Of a stretch of DNA of 64,000 bases, positions 26,350-34,562 are shown in pieces; positions within the stretch are counted from its first letter, which is position 1, and every line of letters begins with the position of its first letter. A model generated the notes under the pieces. The model was not told the origin of the DNA. It saw only the letters and a list, made by a program, of their open reading frames with translations, and ran no database searches. Location: the NCBI RefSeq assembly GCF_009720735.1, contig NZ_WNKU01000002.1, forward strand, positions 124,001 through 188,000, given 5' to 3'. The translations under genes and the position numbers were made by a program. Source of the stretch: Heliobacterium mobile. GTDB taxonomy: Bacteria; Bacillota; Desulfitobacteriia; Heliobacteriales; Heliobacteriaceae.

Positions 26350-26868
26350 CTATTCTGCTTTCAGTCGGCCCCGGCGTTCATACACTCCCGCAGCTTCACG
26401 AACAAAAGCAGCGTTGATTTTGGCTCCGTATTTGCTTTCCATCTCTTCGGCGATATCGAGCAGTTCCTGCTTGGAGGAACGATAAGGCCGTAAGGCATTA
26501 TAGATCTCGAGGATGCGCTGGTCGGGAATCGCTGTCAGTTCAGCGGCCCGGCGCAGGTTGTTGCCAAATTGGACACGGCCAACGCCATCAGCGATCTCAG
26601 CTTGCATCCGCAACGTTTCGGGAGTGATGCGAACGTCTTCGGCTTTTACATCACCATTCAGAACTTTTTCCAGGGTGATGTCGCTCAGTTTTTTGCCAGT
26701 TGGCGATTTCAGCAATTCAGGCCGCTTGCTGGCTAAGGGGTAGTCTTTTTTCGGATCGAGCTTGCATTCCTTCGCCGGGGCAGGGCAAGAAGCGGAAGCG
26801 GCGGCTGGAGATTGCATCGATTGCATTACCTGGCGTACCAGCTCTTCGATCATTTTTTCTTGAATCAT
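26350..26868 (-). CDS. pduE: propanediol dehydratase small subunit PduE
   Basis: The 172-aa subunit starts with an amphipathic helix (IQEKMIEELVRQVMQSMQ), a Pro/Ala/Cys linker, and the conserved small-subunit fold (DYPLASKRPELLKSPTGKKL, RITPETLRMQAEIAD, LRPYRSSKQELLDIA). ATG 26866-26868 is chosen because GGAGG lies 8 bases upstream; an in-frame GTG three codons earlier overlaps that site. It is part of the C2D2E2 holoenzyme. Confidence 0.96.
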   Translation of the reverse strand: MIQEKMIEELVRQVMQSMQSPAAASASCPAPAKECKLDPKKDYPLASKRPELLKSPTGKKLSDITLEKVLNGDVKAEDVRITPETLRMQAEIADGVGRVQFGNNLRRAAELTAIPDQRILEIYNALRPYRSSKQELLDIAEEMESKYGAKINAAFVREAAGVYERRGRLKAE

Positions 26869-26883
26869 TCCCGTCACCTCCTT

Positions 26884-27528
26884 TTAGAACTGCACTTCGA
26901 GTTCGACCGGCTTGGAGCCGGGAACGACGTGCTCGGTTTCTTTAATATGCAACACGGCTGCTTTGGCTTGGAACTTAGGACGAGCCATCTGATCGTTTTT
27001 CGTGGGAACAGGAGTCGGCGATTCGCCTTTGGCATACCGAGCGGCGTTACGTCCGATAGCGCGGTATGTTTCCAGTTCCAGCAGTGGCGATTGCGGGAAC
27101 AGTTCCAGATTGCTCAAGGGGGGCAAATCTTTTTGGTGGATGACTGTGGTACCCCGAGACTGGATACCGATGGCGATGCCGGAACCGCTCAGCTTGGTAG
27201 CGTCATGAGCGACGAAGGCTACGTCAGAACTACGAGTTACACGAATCACACGTGCCCGGATCCCTTCTTCTTCGATACCAGCGATCAATTCCCGCAGTAC
27301 ATCACTGTGGGGGATATTGACGATGGTCTTGTTTTGATATTTGGCAAAAGCCGGTGCCAGGGAGATGATGACCTCATCACTCTTGGTACCCGGACGGGCT
27401 TCTCCTTTTTCTACAATCGTCATGGGACGGCCGCTGACGGCTTTTTTCACCGGAGCTGCTTCAGGCATTTCCATACCTTGAAGAACTTGCATGACGATTT
27501 CTTTCAAAATTTGCTCGTTCAATTGCAT
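26884..27528 (-). CDS. pduD: propanediol dehydratase medium subunit PduD
   Basis: The 214-aa subunit carries the classic PduD-type N-terminal targeting helix ([19 protein letters not shown]) that packages the dehydratase. It continues with the medium-subunit fold ([39 protein letters not shown]), which contacts the base-on cobalamin. AGAGGTGG precedes the ATG. Short spacing to pduC (23 bases) and pduE. Confidence 0.96.
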   Translation of the reverse strand: MQLNEQILKEIVMQVLQGMEMPEAAPVKKAVSGRPMTIVEKGEARPGTKSDEVIISLAPAFAKYQNKTIVNIPHSDVLRELIAGIEEEGIRARVIRVTRSSDVAFVAHDATKLSGSGIAIGIQSRGTTVIHQKDLPPLSNLELFPQSPLLELETYRAIGRNAARYAKGESPTPVPTKNDQMARPKFQAKAAVLHIKETEHVVPGSKPVELEVQF

Positions 27529-27551
27529 TTGCGTTCCACCTCTTTTCTAAA

Positions 27552-29222
27552 TCAAACGTCAAAGTCGGACGGTTTGATAGCCCTGCTGATGTTCGATATT
27601 TCATTCCAGCGCTCTTTGCTCAGACGATAGCCCGTTCCAGGTCCGGCATAGTCGTTGCAGTTGTTGACGGCGCTGACCACGTTGAAGTCTTTGTCCAAGA
27701 TGGCCGAGGTGTGCAAGTAGTCACCGGAGATACGCTGTTTTAGCATATTCAGGACGTTTTCAGCGATATCGACAAAGCCGTTTTTCGCCAATGCCTTTAC
27801 AATATCAATACCGGTAATACCCCGCTGCATCATCTCTTCGGCAGCTTTCAAGTCCTCTACGACGTTACGGGGAGGCATGTCTTTGCTGCCGTGAGCATAA
27901 GTGGCTGCTTCCACTTCTTCGTCGGTGATGGCCGGGAAGCCCAGTTCACGGAAGACCGCTTGCAGAGCCCGGGCAGCTTTGTTACGAACAGCGACGACTT
28001 CTTCTTCAGAGACAGGACGGAGACCGCCGTCGATCATCAGGTCGCGCTGGATGATGTTAAAGTCATCGAAATCTTCGGCATCGACGTTCGAGCCGGCGAA
28101 CATGTTGTCATAGTTGGGGGTGGCGCTGTAACCGGAGGTGATGAAGTCGGTGCCCGGCAGCATTTGCATCAGCAGGCGGGCAGTCCGGCGCATATCGGAG
28201 TGGGAGAAGGTCTGGTCGTTACCGGAGGCAACTTCCAGGTCGAGCATGGTGGTGCAAAGGTTTTCAGCGAGAACGGCACGGATACCGCCAGGTACAGCGC
28301 CAGGGACGCCGATACAGCTGATGGAACCGTTTTGCAGACCTTGCACGCCGGCACCTTTGGTGACCATGATGCAGCGGATCTCTAAGTAAAGCATGGATTT
28401 GCCTTCGGCATAACCCATCTGTACTTCGGAACCGGTACCGGAGGTGAAGCGCATTTTCAGGCCCCGGGAAGCGTAGGCAGAAGCCAAGAAGCCCTTAGAC
28501 CAGGGGGTGTCATCGCCGTCGACGAAGACGTTTTCAGTGCCGTAGACGGAGATCGTTTCGGCGTAGGCGGTGATGCCGCGCATACCGAGGAGAAGTTCTG
28601 TCGCTTCTTCCAGAGCGCACTGGATCAAGACACCGCCGCGGCCGACTTGACCGCCCACTTGCAACGACAAGGCGTTAAAAGGAGCGTAACGGACAACACC
28701 GACTGTTGTTTCCATTTCGTCGAAACCGCGGAGAGCCGCTTCCGCAGCATCCGCAGCGATTTGGACAGGGTTGTCTTGCAGGTTGGTGACGTGACACTGG
28801 TTCGAAGGGGTTTTACGGGCACGCATTTTCTGGACGGCCATCATCATTTCAACGACGTTCATCGTGTTGAAAACGGCAACCAGTTTAGCAGGTGTAAGAC
28901 CACGGGCAACTTTGACGACTTCGTCACGAGAGACATTGACGTCGACGAGCATTTTGGCGATAGCGTAATCATCCATGGCCATGGCTTTTTCGGCGACGTT
29001 CACATCGATAGCGTAATCAGCGATAAATTGATCGATAAAATCGAAATCGTCACGTTGTTTGCCGTCTAATTCGACGACTTTTCCGTTCATTATTTTAATG
29101 CTGGGCACCGGGTCGTTGGGGCTGTTCATGGCGATGAGGCCAACTTCCGGCCAATCGACCACAAAGCCGTCCTGGTTGACCGGACGAGCGGCCAGCACTT
29201 CGAAGCGCTTAGAGCGTTTCAC
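27552..29222 (-). CDS. pduC: B12-dependent propanediol dehydratase large subunit PduC
   Basis: The 556-aa catalytic subunit converts 1,2-propanediol to propionaldehyde with adenosylcobalamin (glycerol is an alternative substrate in the family). Gln142, His144 (NQCHVTN) and Glu171 (FDEMETTVGV) match the active-site Gln, His and Glu of the Klebsiella enzyme with a one-residue offset. The full conserved sequence is present (YAPFNALSLQVGGQVGRGG, SGYSATPNYDNMFAGSN). The GTG start has GGGAGGG 7 bases upstream. Whether the natural substrate is propanediol or glycerol cannot be settled; PduP, PduL and shell content favour propanediol. Confidence 0.97.
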   Translation of the reverse strand: MKRSKRFEVLAARPVNQDGFVVDWPEVGLIAMNSPNDPVPSIKIMNGKVVELDGKQRDDFDFIDQFIADYAIDVNVAEKAMAMDDYAIAKMLVDVNVSRDEVVKVARGLTPAKLVAVFNTMNVVEMMMAVQKMRARKTPSNQCHVTNLQDNPVQIAADAAEAALRGFDEMETTVGVVRYAPFNALSLQVGGQVGRGGVLIQCALEEATELLLGMRGITAYAETISVYGTENVFVDGDDTPWSKGFLASAYASRGLKMRFTSGTGSEVQMGYAEGKSMLYLEIRCIMVTKGAGVQGLQNGSISCIGVPGAVPGGIRAVLAENLCTTMLDLEVASGNDQTFSHSDMRRTARLLMQMLPGTDFITSGYSATPNYDNMFAGSNVDAEDFDDFNIIQRDLMIDGGLRPVSEEEVVAVRNKAARALQAVFRELGFPAITDEEVEAATYAHGSKDMPPRNVVEDLKAAEEMMQRGITGIDIVKALAKNGFVDIAENVLNMLKQRISGDYLHTSAILDKDFNVVSAVNNCNDYAGPGTGYRLSKERWNEISNISRAIKPSDFDV

Positions 29223-29254
29223 TCGCTATCCCTCCCTGTTGCTTTTCTGATGAT

Positions 29255-30055
29255 TTAGATGTAAGACTTGGTTACGGATGGAGCCGGACCAGCCATAGCT
29301 TCTAGGAGTTTTTTGCCGAGTTCACGAGCGGCGATGACAGACTGGCGAACGGCTCCGGAATCACCGGTAACCATGAGGATGACTTCGTTCGAGTAACTAG
29401 TGCCGCCGGCAGGGCTGGCATAGCCAACGATGTCGACATTGGCCGTTTTAATAGCTGTATCGGCCATGAGGACACCGATGGCGGCAGGAGCACCAACGAT
29501 GAGGCCGAAAGCTTTGCCCACAGGCGCATTAAAGGCTTTTTGGATCGCCAGGCTGGCGCGAGCGGTATATTGCAGTTCGAGATGGCCGGCATCGTTGGCA
29601 TAGACATCGCCAAAGGTGCGATCCAGCTCTTTTAAGGCAACTTCGACGGCGCGGCGGGCGTCAGAAACTTCTTCGGCGCCAAAGATGATCAAGCAGCCGT
29701 GTCCGGCTCCGCCTTTTGTATCACGAGCCAATTCAATGGCAACGATTTCAGTGTTAGTGGCTTTGACGGCTTCGTCAGCAGCCATGATGTGCGGGCCCGC
29801 TCCGGTACGCGCTCCAAGGATACCGATGGAACGGTACTTCGGATCAAGCTTCATGTAGGAATGCAGAATCGGGTCAACATTCGCGATAACCAGACCGATC
29901 GTGTCACCGATGGCGGTGCCGACAAATTCGGTAATGCCAGGGTTTTTGCATTCCACTTTCGGGGCTTCCGCTTTGGGCGCTTCTACAGCAGCGGAATCCA
30001 TGCGCTTTTTGATTTCTTCCATAACTTTGTCCATTAACTGCTCATGCACGACCAA
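29255..30055 (-). CDS. pduB: microcompartment shell protein PduB (tandem BMC trimer)
   Basis: The 266-aa product has a charged N-terminal helix (residues 5-20, LMDKVMEEIKKRMD), then two circularly permuted BMC domains (about 40-145 and 150-260). PduB is a main shell component, and its N-terminal helix is known to help bind enzyme cargo to the shell in Salmonella. Start TTG 30053-30055 has GGAGG 4 bases upstream; GTG two codons later has better spacing. Confidence 0.96.
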   Translation of the reverse strand: MVVHEQLMDKVMEEIKKRMDSAAVEAPKAEAPKVECKNPGITEFVGTAIGDTIGLVIANVDPILHSYMKLDPKYRSIGILGARTGAGPHIMAADEAVKATNTEIVAIELARDTKGGAGHGCLIIFGAEEVSDARRAVEVALKELDRTFGDVYANDAGHLELQYTARASLAIQKAFNAPVGKAFGLIVGAPAAIGVLMADTAIKTANVDIVGYASPAGGTSYSNEVILMVTGDSGAVRQSVIAARELGKKLLEAMAGPAPSVTKSYI

Positions 30056-30081
30056 GACACCTCCGTACTTTTTTTATCTTT

Positions 30082-30357
30082 TTATTTAATCTTAGGGAGC
30101 ATTTTTTCTACATCCACATGGGGACGTGGGATAACATGGATAGAGACGACTTCGCCCACTTTACGGGCAGCTGCTGCGCCGGCGTCGGTAGCCGCTTTAA
30201 TCGCGCCAACATCGCCCCGGACGAGCACGGTGACGAGACCGGAACCGATTTTTTCGTATCCAACCAACTCAACGTTTGCTGCTTTGACCATCGCATCGGC
30301 TGCTTCTATGGCGCCAACGAGGCCTTTCGTTTCGACCATTCCTAAAGCTTCACTCAT
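30082..30357 (-). CDS. pduA: microcompartment hexamer shell protein PduA (BMC-H)
   Basis: The 91-aa single-BMC protein has pore residues KIGSG (36-40) as in PduA of Salmonella, where the small polar pore admits propanediol. It precedes pduB as in the standard order and is a near copy of the 23061-23342 product. Its ATG overlaps the end of pduV by 8 bases. Confidence 0.95.
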   Translation of the reverse strand: MSEALGMVETKGLVGAIEAADAMVKAANVELVGYEKIGSGLVTVLVRGDVGAIKAATDAGAAAARKVGEVVSIHVIPRPHVDVEKMLPKIK

Positions 30358-30799
30358 GGTTGCACCCCCTTTCAGCGAGGTATGTATGTAATTCCCCCAG
30401 CCCCTCCCCAGTCATCGCAGAGACAAAGAACAGAATTTCTTTGATGCCTGCAGCCTGTAGGCGGACTGTTGCCGTCTGCTGATCAGCCGCCGGGTGGTCT
30501 ACTTTTGTGACGACACCGATGACGGGACAAGAGAACAAACCGGCGAAACCCGGGGGAACAGACACGCTTAATTTTGTTGCATCTTGAATGAGAAGAATGA
30601 CGGCTGCGTCCATCGCGGTAACTTGTAGGGCTGAGTAGAATCGAGGTGATTGGGCGTATTCACCGGGGGTATCGATCATCCCGCTGTCATAGCGGATCAT
30701 TTGGGTTTTTGCGGCTTTTTCCGTTTCCTTCCCTTGTAACGCTTGCAAGAGAGTGGTCTTTCCTGCTCCAACGGCGCCGACCATCATGACCTTTTTCAT
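30350..30799 (-). CDS. pduV: microcompartment-associated small GTPase PduV (EutP/PduV family)
   Basis: The 149-aa Ras-like protein has a P-loop [10 protein letters not shown] (residues 8-17), a switch-II-like [16 protein letters not shown], and [10 protein letters not shown] in the place of the NKxD base-recognition motif (TKVD). EutP/PduV proteins associate with the compartment surface; a role in its placement or in filament attachment has been proposed. Here the gene lies second in the operon, next to pduU, instead of near the end. Confidence 0.92.
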   Translation of the reverse strand: MKKVMMVGAVGAGKTTLLQALQGKETEKAAKTQMIRYDSGMIDTPGEYAQSPRFYSALQVTAMDAAVILLIQDATKLSVSVPPGFAGLFSCPVIGVVTKVDHPAADQQTATVRLQAAGIKEILFFVSAMTGEGLGELHTYLAERGCNHE

Positions 30800-30807
30800 G
30801 GTTCACC

Positions 30808-31149
30808 TTAGGAACGGCTTAAGCCGGCGGTGGTAAATTGCAGTTGGTTACAGAGCATATTGGTCACCTGTTGCAGCGCCGCCTCTACCGCCGATACGTT
30901 TCCGCTGATCACCAAGGAGCCAGTGAAACGGTCTAGAAAGCCAATTTGAACGGCTGCCGTCTTTGTAGCCACATCGGCGGCGATGATGGCTGCTTCACAA
31001 GGGGTGATCGTTAAAATGCCGACGGCAGAGCATTGATCGAGTCCCAACCGCTCACAGAGCTCTTTTTTGGGATTGGCAATCAAATGGGCCAAGGTGACTT
31101 GTTTACCGGGTACGTATTCTTGAATGACCCGTTGTTTCTCTTGACTCAA
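30808..31149 (-). CDS. pduU: microcompartment shell protein PduU (permuted BMC-H, EutS/PduU)
   Basis: The 113-aa product is the circularly permuted BMC-H type with an N-terminal strand segment ([20 protein letters not shown]) that makes the beta-barrel cap typical of PduU/Eut[21 protein letters not shown] follows. The start is a TTG with GGTGAT just upstream. It is the first gene of the operon, so its leader (31150-31343) is the likely control region. Confidence 0.93.
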   Translation of the reverse strand: MSQEKQRVIQEYVPGKQVTLAHLIANPKKELCERLGLDQCSAVGILTITPCEAAIIAADVATKTAAVQIGFLDRFTGSLVISGNVSAVEAALQQVTNMLCNQLQFTTAGLSRS

Positions 31150-31435
31150 GGATCACCACAACCTTTCCTGGGTTTCTCGAATACCTCAAAACCCATTTGC
31201 GCTTGTACTCTCATTATCTTGCATGCCTAATATAATTGGCTTTCCTTCGTTCTTTTCCTATGAGTAACTTTGCGCTCATCATGGACTATCTTGTTCCCAG
31301 AGGAACAAACATTTTGACAATTAATTACGAACGATATGACTTTTCTGCAAATATAGGATTGTTTTGCGCAAGGAAGCAAGAAATAAAACGTTCATAGCCC
31401 ATTGGGCCACAGGCTATCATGAAAATGGCTTTTTC
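31150..31435 (-). promoter_or_regulatory. pdu operon control region with candidate promoter and inverted repeat
   Basis: These 286 bases hold no gene. A minus-strand TTGCTT (31374-31379) and TATATT (31350-31355), 18 bases apart, form a candidate promoter and would give a leader near 195 bases. A 7-bp perfect inverted repeat (TTGTTCC, spacer of 4, GGAACAA at 31291-31308) lies in that leader and may be an operator or RNA hairpin. An alternative weak -10 (TATATT) lies near 31230. I saw no cobalamin-riboswitch core. Binding by the AraC-type regulator is inference. Confidence 0.45.
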
Positions 31436-31467
31436 ATAAAAAAAAAGACTGAAGATTTCAGTCTTTT
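31436..31467 (-). terminator. terminator of the regulator operon
   Basis: On the minus strand 31466-31457 pairs with 31453-31444 (10 bp, GAT loop on the plus strand), followed by a run of T. It lies 30 bases after the response regulator stop and separates it from the pdu operon. Confidence 0.88.
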
Positions 31468-31496
31468 GAAGCATTGTTCCCGTTTTTCTGTTTTGC

Positions 31497-33122
31497 TCAT
31501 CCCTGATTTAGGGCGGAACGCTTGATTTGTTGGCGATACTGATTCGGGGTCATACCGGTTGATTTGCGAAAAACTCGGCAAAAATAGCTGGAATCCTGGT
31601 AGCCCACTTGACCGGCAATTTGTACAAGGTTCATATCGGAGTCACTTAAACATTTTTTAGCCTTTTCCAGACGAACCTCTGTTAAAAAGTCGACGAAGTT
31701 ACATCCCTTCTCTTGCTTAAAGATGCGGCTGAAGTAATAAGGCGATAGATGGACAAACCGGGCCACCTCTTCTAAGGTTACATTGCGCTGGCAATTGGCG
31801 GTAATGAACTCACAAGCTTTATTGATGAGCCGCTGATTCGTACCGGAACGGTTTACCGTCATGTTTTCAAAGAGACGATCCACCGTGTGGCGCATAGATT
31901 GGGATATTTCCAGTTTCGTGCGACATTTCATCAATCGATGGATATGGGCCTGATTGGCTAAAGTCAACTGTTCCAAGTTCGCTCCGCCTTCAACAGCCGC
32001 TCGGGAAAGAAGAATCAGCAATTCCAATAGATAGGTTTTCACAGATCCTTCGTTCGACACCTTGTCAAATACATTCTCTAGTAGCGCTGTTAATGCCGCG
32101 TAAGCATCATCTCGTTCCCCGCAGCGAACTTTTTCCAACAATACTCGTTCTCCTTGAAAGGGGAACACAACCGTGTCGGGTTTTAAATGAGGCACATCCT
32201 CGATATGAATGACCTGATTCTGCCCCAGAAAATAGCTTTGTCGAGAGGCCGATAGTGCTTCTTGATACGATTTCCCCACTTCCGCCATATTGCCGTATCC
32301 ACGGCCGATGCCAATCGTCACAGTGACATCCATCGATTGACTGATCCGTTTGCGAATTTTCTCGGCCACACGACGACTATAGTTGTAGGCACAACTGATG
32401 ACAGAAGCATCCCACCCTAAAAGGACGACAAAACTATCCTGTTCAAAAGGGACAATAAGAGCTTCTTCTCCGATAAGTGAGACCAAATTCTCCAAAAGCT
32501 GTTGTTTGAAATACTGTTTTTCTAGTTCTGTCTTGTTGGACATCATTTCTGAAAAACGATCCACGTCGATGACCATGGCGATGGCTGCATGGAAATTGAA
32601 ATTCAAAAAAGCTGCTCGTTCATGAATCTCTTCCAGTGTCTTTATTTTTCCACTCACCAGATCGGTGACAAAAGACATTTGAACGAACGGTTTTGCCTTG
32701 AGCAACTGTTGCTGCATCAGTTCTTCTTGGCGTATTTTCTCTTTTTCTGAGCGAACTTGTTCTATGACCGATGAGAGGACCTTCACCAAATCAGCCGGAC
32801 GGATCGGTTTGAGCAGGTATTCAACAGCACCCCATTTAATCGCTTCATGGGCGTAACGAAACTCGTCAAAAGCGGTGAGAATGACTATTTTCACTTGAGG
32901 CAACTGCTGGCGTATACACTGCATTGCCTTCAAACCGTCCATTCCGGGCATTTGGATATCCATCAAAATGATGTCAGGCCGAACAGCAAAAGCCACCGTA
33001 CAGGCATCTTCACCGTTATCAGCCTCAGCAATCACATCAATCGATGGGCATTGCACCGATAAAATCTGCCGGATGGCTTGCCGTTCTAACGATTCATCAT
33101 CGACAACCAGTAACTTGCACAT
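31497..33122 (-). CDS. response regulator with AraC-type DNA-binding domain
   Basis: The 541-aa protein has an N-terminal receiver domain (residues 1-120: VVDDESLERQAIRQIL, phosphorylated Asp in IILMDIQMPGMDGL, KWGAVEYLLKPIRPADL). A long middle region (about 150-400) follows, then a C-terminal AraC/XylS double helix-turn-helix (about 430-535: LEEVARFVHLSPYYFSRIFKQE, VGYQDSSYFCRVFRKSTGMTP). This YesN-type layout pairs with LytS/YesM-like kinases, and the kinase gene lies 12 bases upstream. It sits directly before the pdu operon in the same direction and is the likely activator. Confidence 0.94.
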   Translation of the reverse strand: MCKLLVVDDESLERQAIRQILSVQCPSIDVIAEADNGEDACTVAFAVRPDIILMDIQMPGMDGLKAMQCIRQQLPQVKIVILTAFDEFRYAHEAIKWGAVEYLLKPIRPADLVKVLSSVIEQVRSEKEKIRQEELMQQQLLKAKPFVQMSFVTDLVSGKIKTLEEIHERAAFLNFNFHAAIAMVIDVDRFSEMMSNKTELEKQYFKQQLLENLVSLIGEEALIVPFEQDSFVVLLGWDASVISCAYNYSRRVAEKIRKRISQSMDVTVTIGIGRGYGNMAEVGKSYQEALSASRQSYFLGQNQVIHIEDVPHLKPDTVVFPFQGERVLLEKVRCGERDDAYAALTALLENVFDKVSNEGSVKTYLLELLILLSRAAVEGGANLEQLTLANQAHIHRLMKCRTKLEISQSMRHTVDRLFENMTVNRSGTNQRLINKACEFITANCQRNVTLEEVARFVHLSPYYFSRIFKQEKGCNFVDFLTEVRLEKAKKCLSDSDMNLVQIAGQVGYQDSSYFCRVFRKSTGMTPNQYRQQIKRSALNQG

Positions 33123-33134
33123 TTCTTGTCTCCT

Positions 33135-34379
33135 TTACGACGGATACTCTGTTTTCCGGGAAACGGGCAGATAAATGCAAACCGTCGTCCCTTTTCCGGG
33201 TTCCCCGGAGATTTCAATCCCGTATTCCTTGCCAAAATAGTGTTGAATCCGGTTGTGCACATTCATGATCCCAAGACCTGTCGTATGGCTCTGTCCATGT
33301 TTATGGTTCCGTTTTTTCCCGTCATCAAAGATGAGGGAAACCTGATTGGCTGCTATGCCTATCCCAGTATCGGCAATGGTAATTAATAGCCGATTTTGAT
33401 CTTCGGCGGCAGAGATCGAGATTTGTCCTGCCCCTCTTTTAGGTTCCAAGCCATGAATGATGGCGTTTTCCACCAAAGGTTGTAAAGTCATCGTAGGAAT
33501 CTGTAAATCCAGCAATTCTTCCGGTATATCGACAGTAGCACCGATCCGGTCACCAAAACGAGCTGACTGGATCGATAGATAACTTTGAATATAATTGATT
33601 TCACTCCGAAGGATGCTCATAGGGCGATTATTGCGTAGATTATGGCGCAGTAAGTCTGATAAGGCATATACAATCTCCTCCGTCTGTGTGGCTCCTTCAA
33701 GGAGAGCAAGTCGAGCGATGGTGTTTAAGGTATTGAATAAGAAATGCGGGTTTATCTGAGACTGTAGAGCCTTGATTTCGGCTTCCCGCAACATCTTCTC
33801 TAAATCAGCCTTATCTTTCATCTGGACCATGAGTTGACGTTGTATGATATTGACCATACCGATCTCTACGATGTAATTGGTCATGATATATAACAAATCG
33901 GCAGCAGCTTTGACTTTGTTTTCCGGTACAACTTCTAATTGCGTGAATGTTTCTTTTACTTTTTCCCTGTCTAGACCTAAATCACGAGTTTTTTCAACGG
34001 CCTCCGCATAAACGTCATAATCCTGATCGGCACAGACGACTTGTCCAGCTAAAAAAGCACCCATATATTGCCCGTTGACGATGATCGGAGCAGCCACATC
34101 GGTCAATCCGCTGTGACAGCGAAACACATGAGCCCCCTGAAAGGTAACGGCCTTTCTGCCGCCGAGATCATCAGAACACATACATCTGGATAGTCCTTCG
34201 GAAGTAGAACGAACATAAAGGCAAAAGGAGGTAAAATTGCTCGGTTCGGTTACGGGCCGCCCATCACGATCGACGATGACCGCTGCCAATCCCGTGGCTT
34301 CGGCAAATTTATTTTGTATTTCTTGTAACTTTCCTACATCTACAATATCATTTAACAGATGATCCTGGTATTTTTCCAT
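33135..34379 (-). CDS. cytoplasmic sensor histidine kinase with PocR ligand-binding domain
   Basis: The 414-aa kinase has an N-terminal PocR-type sensory domain (about 15-165: LQEIQNKFAEATGLAAVIVD, RCMCSDDLGGRKAV, CHSGLTDVAAPIIVNGQYMG, FLAGQV). A HisKA-like helix with the phosphorylated His in LQSQINPHFLFNTLNTIARL (His_kinase family, PF06580 type) and a C-terminal ATPase (LQPLVENAIIHGLEPKRGAG, DTGIGI) follow. No membrane segment is seen, so it should sense a cytoplasmic ligand. In enterobacteria the PocR domain responds to 1,2-propanediol, which fits its place beside pdu. A GGAGG site precedes the ATG. Confidence 0.94.
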   Translation of the reverse strand: MEKYQDHLLNDIVDVGKLQEIQNKFAEATGLAAVIVDRDGRPVTEPSNFTSFCLYVRSTSEGLSRCMCSDDLGGRKAVTFQGAHVFRCHSGLTDVAAPIIVNGQYMGAFLAGQVVCADQDYDVYAEAVEKTRDLGLDREKVKETFTQLEVVPENKVKAAADLLYIMTNYIVEIGMVNIIQRQLMVQMKDKADLEKMLREAEIKALQSQINPHFLFNTLNTIARLALLEGATQTEEIVYALSDLLRHNLRNNRPMSILRSEINYIQSYLSIQSARFGDRIGATVDIPEELLDLQIPTMTLQPLVENAIIHGLEPKRGAGQISISAAEDQNRLLITIADTGIGIAANQVSLIFDDGKKRNHKHGQSHTTGLGIMNVHNRIQHYFGKEYGIEISGEPGKGTTVCIYLPVSRKTEYPS

Positions 34380-34522
34380 GGGTACCTCCGTTTAGAAAAA
34401 CAATAAAATCGACTATTACACAAAGAGATCTCGTCTGAACCAAAAGCGCGCTAATTCGAATTAGTATTCTACATTTATCTCCGGTCCCCTGCTTGTTATT
34501 GTTTTCCTCTCCACAATCTCGA

Positions 34523-34549
34523 CAAAAAAGAACCGGCACCTTAGTGCCG
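34523..34549 (-). terminator. terminator after the TctC-like lipoprotein gene
   Basis: On the minus strand CGGCAC (34549-34544) pairs with GTGCCG (34539-34534), followed by a T run, 14 bases after the stop codon. It separates this gene from the kinase gene. Confidence 0.75.
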
Positions 34550-34562
34550 ATGGTCAGAGTGA

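Noticed and set aside
26812-27630. 272-codon plus-strand frame antisense to pduD/pduE
   Set aside because: It lies opposite confirmed genes, has no domain and lacks a ribosome site; it is a shadow of codon bias on the other strand.
31150-31435. Cobalamin riboswitch before pduU
   Set aside because: The conserved B12-box core was not found on the minus strand.
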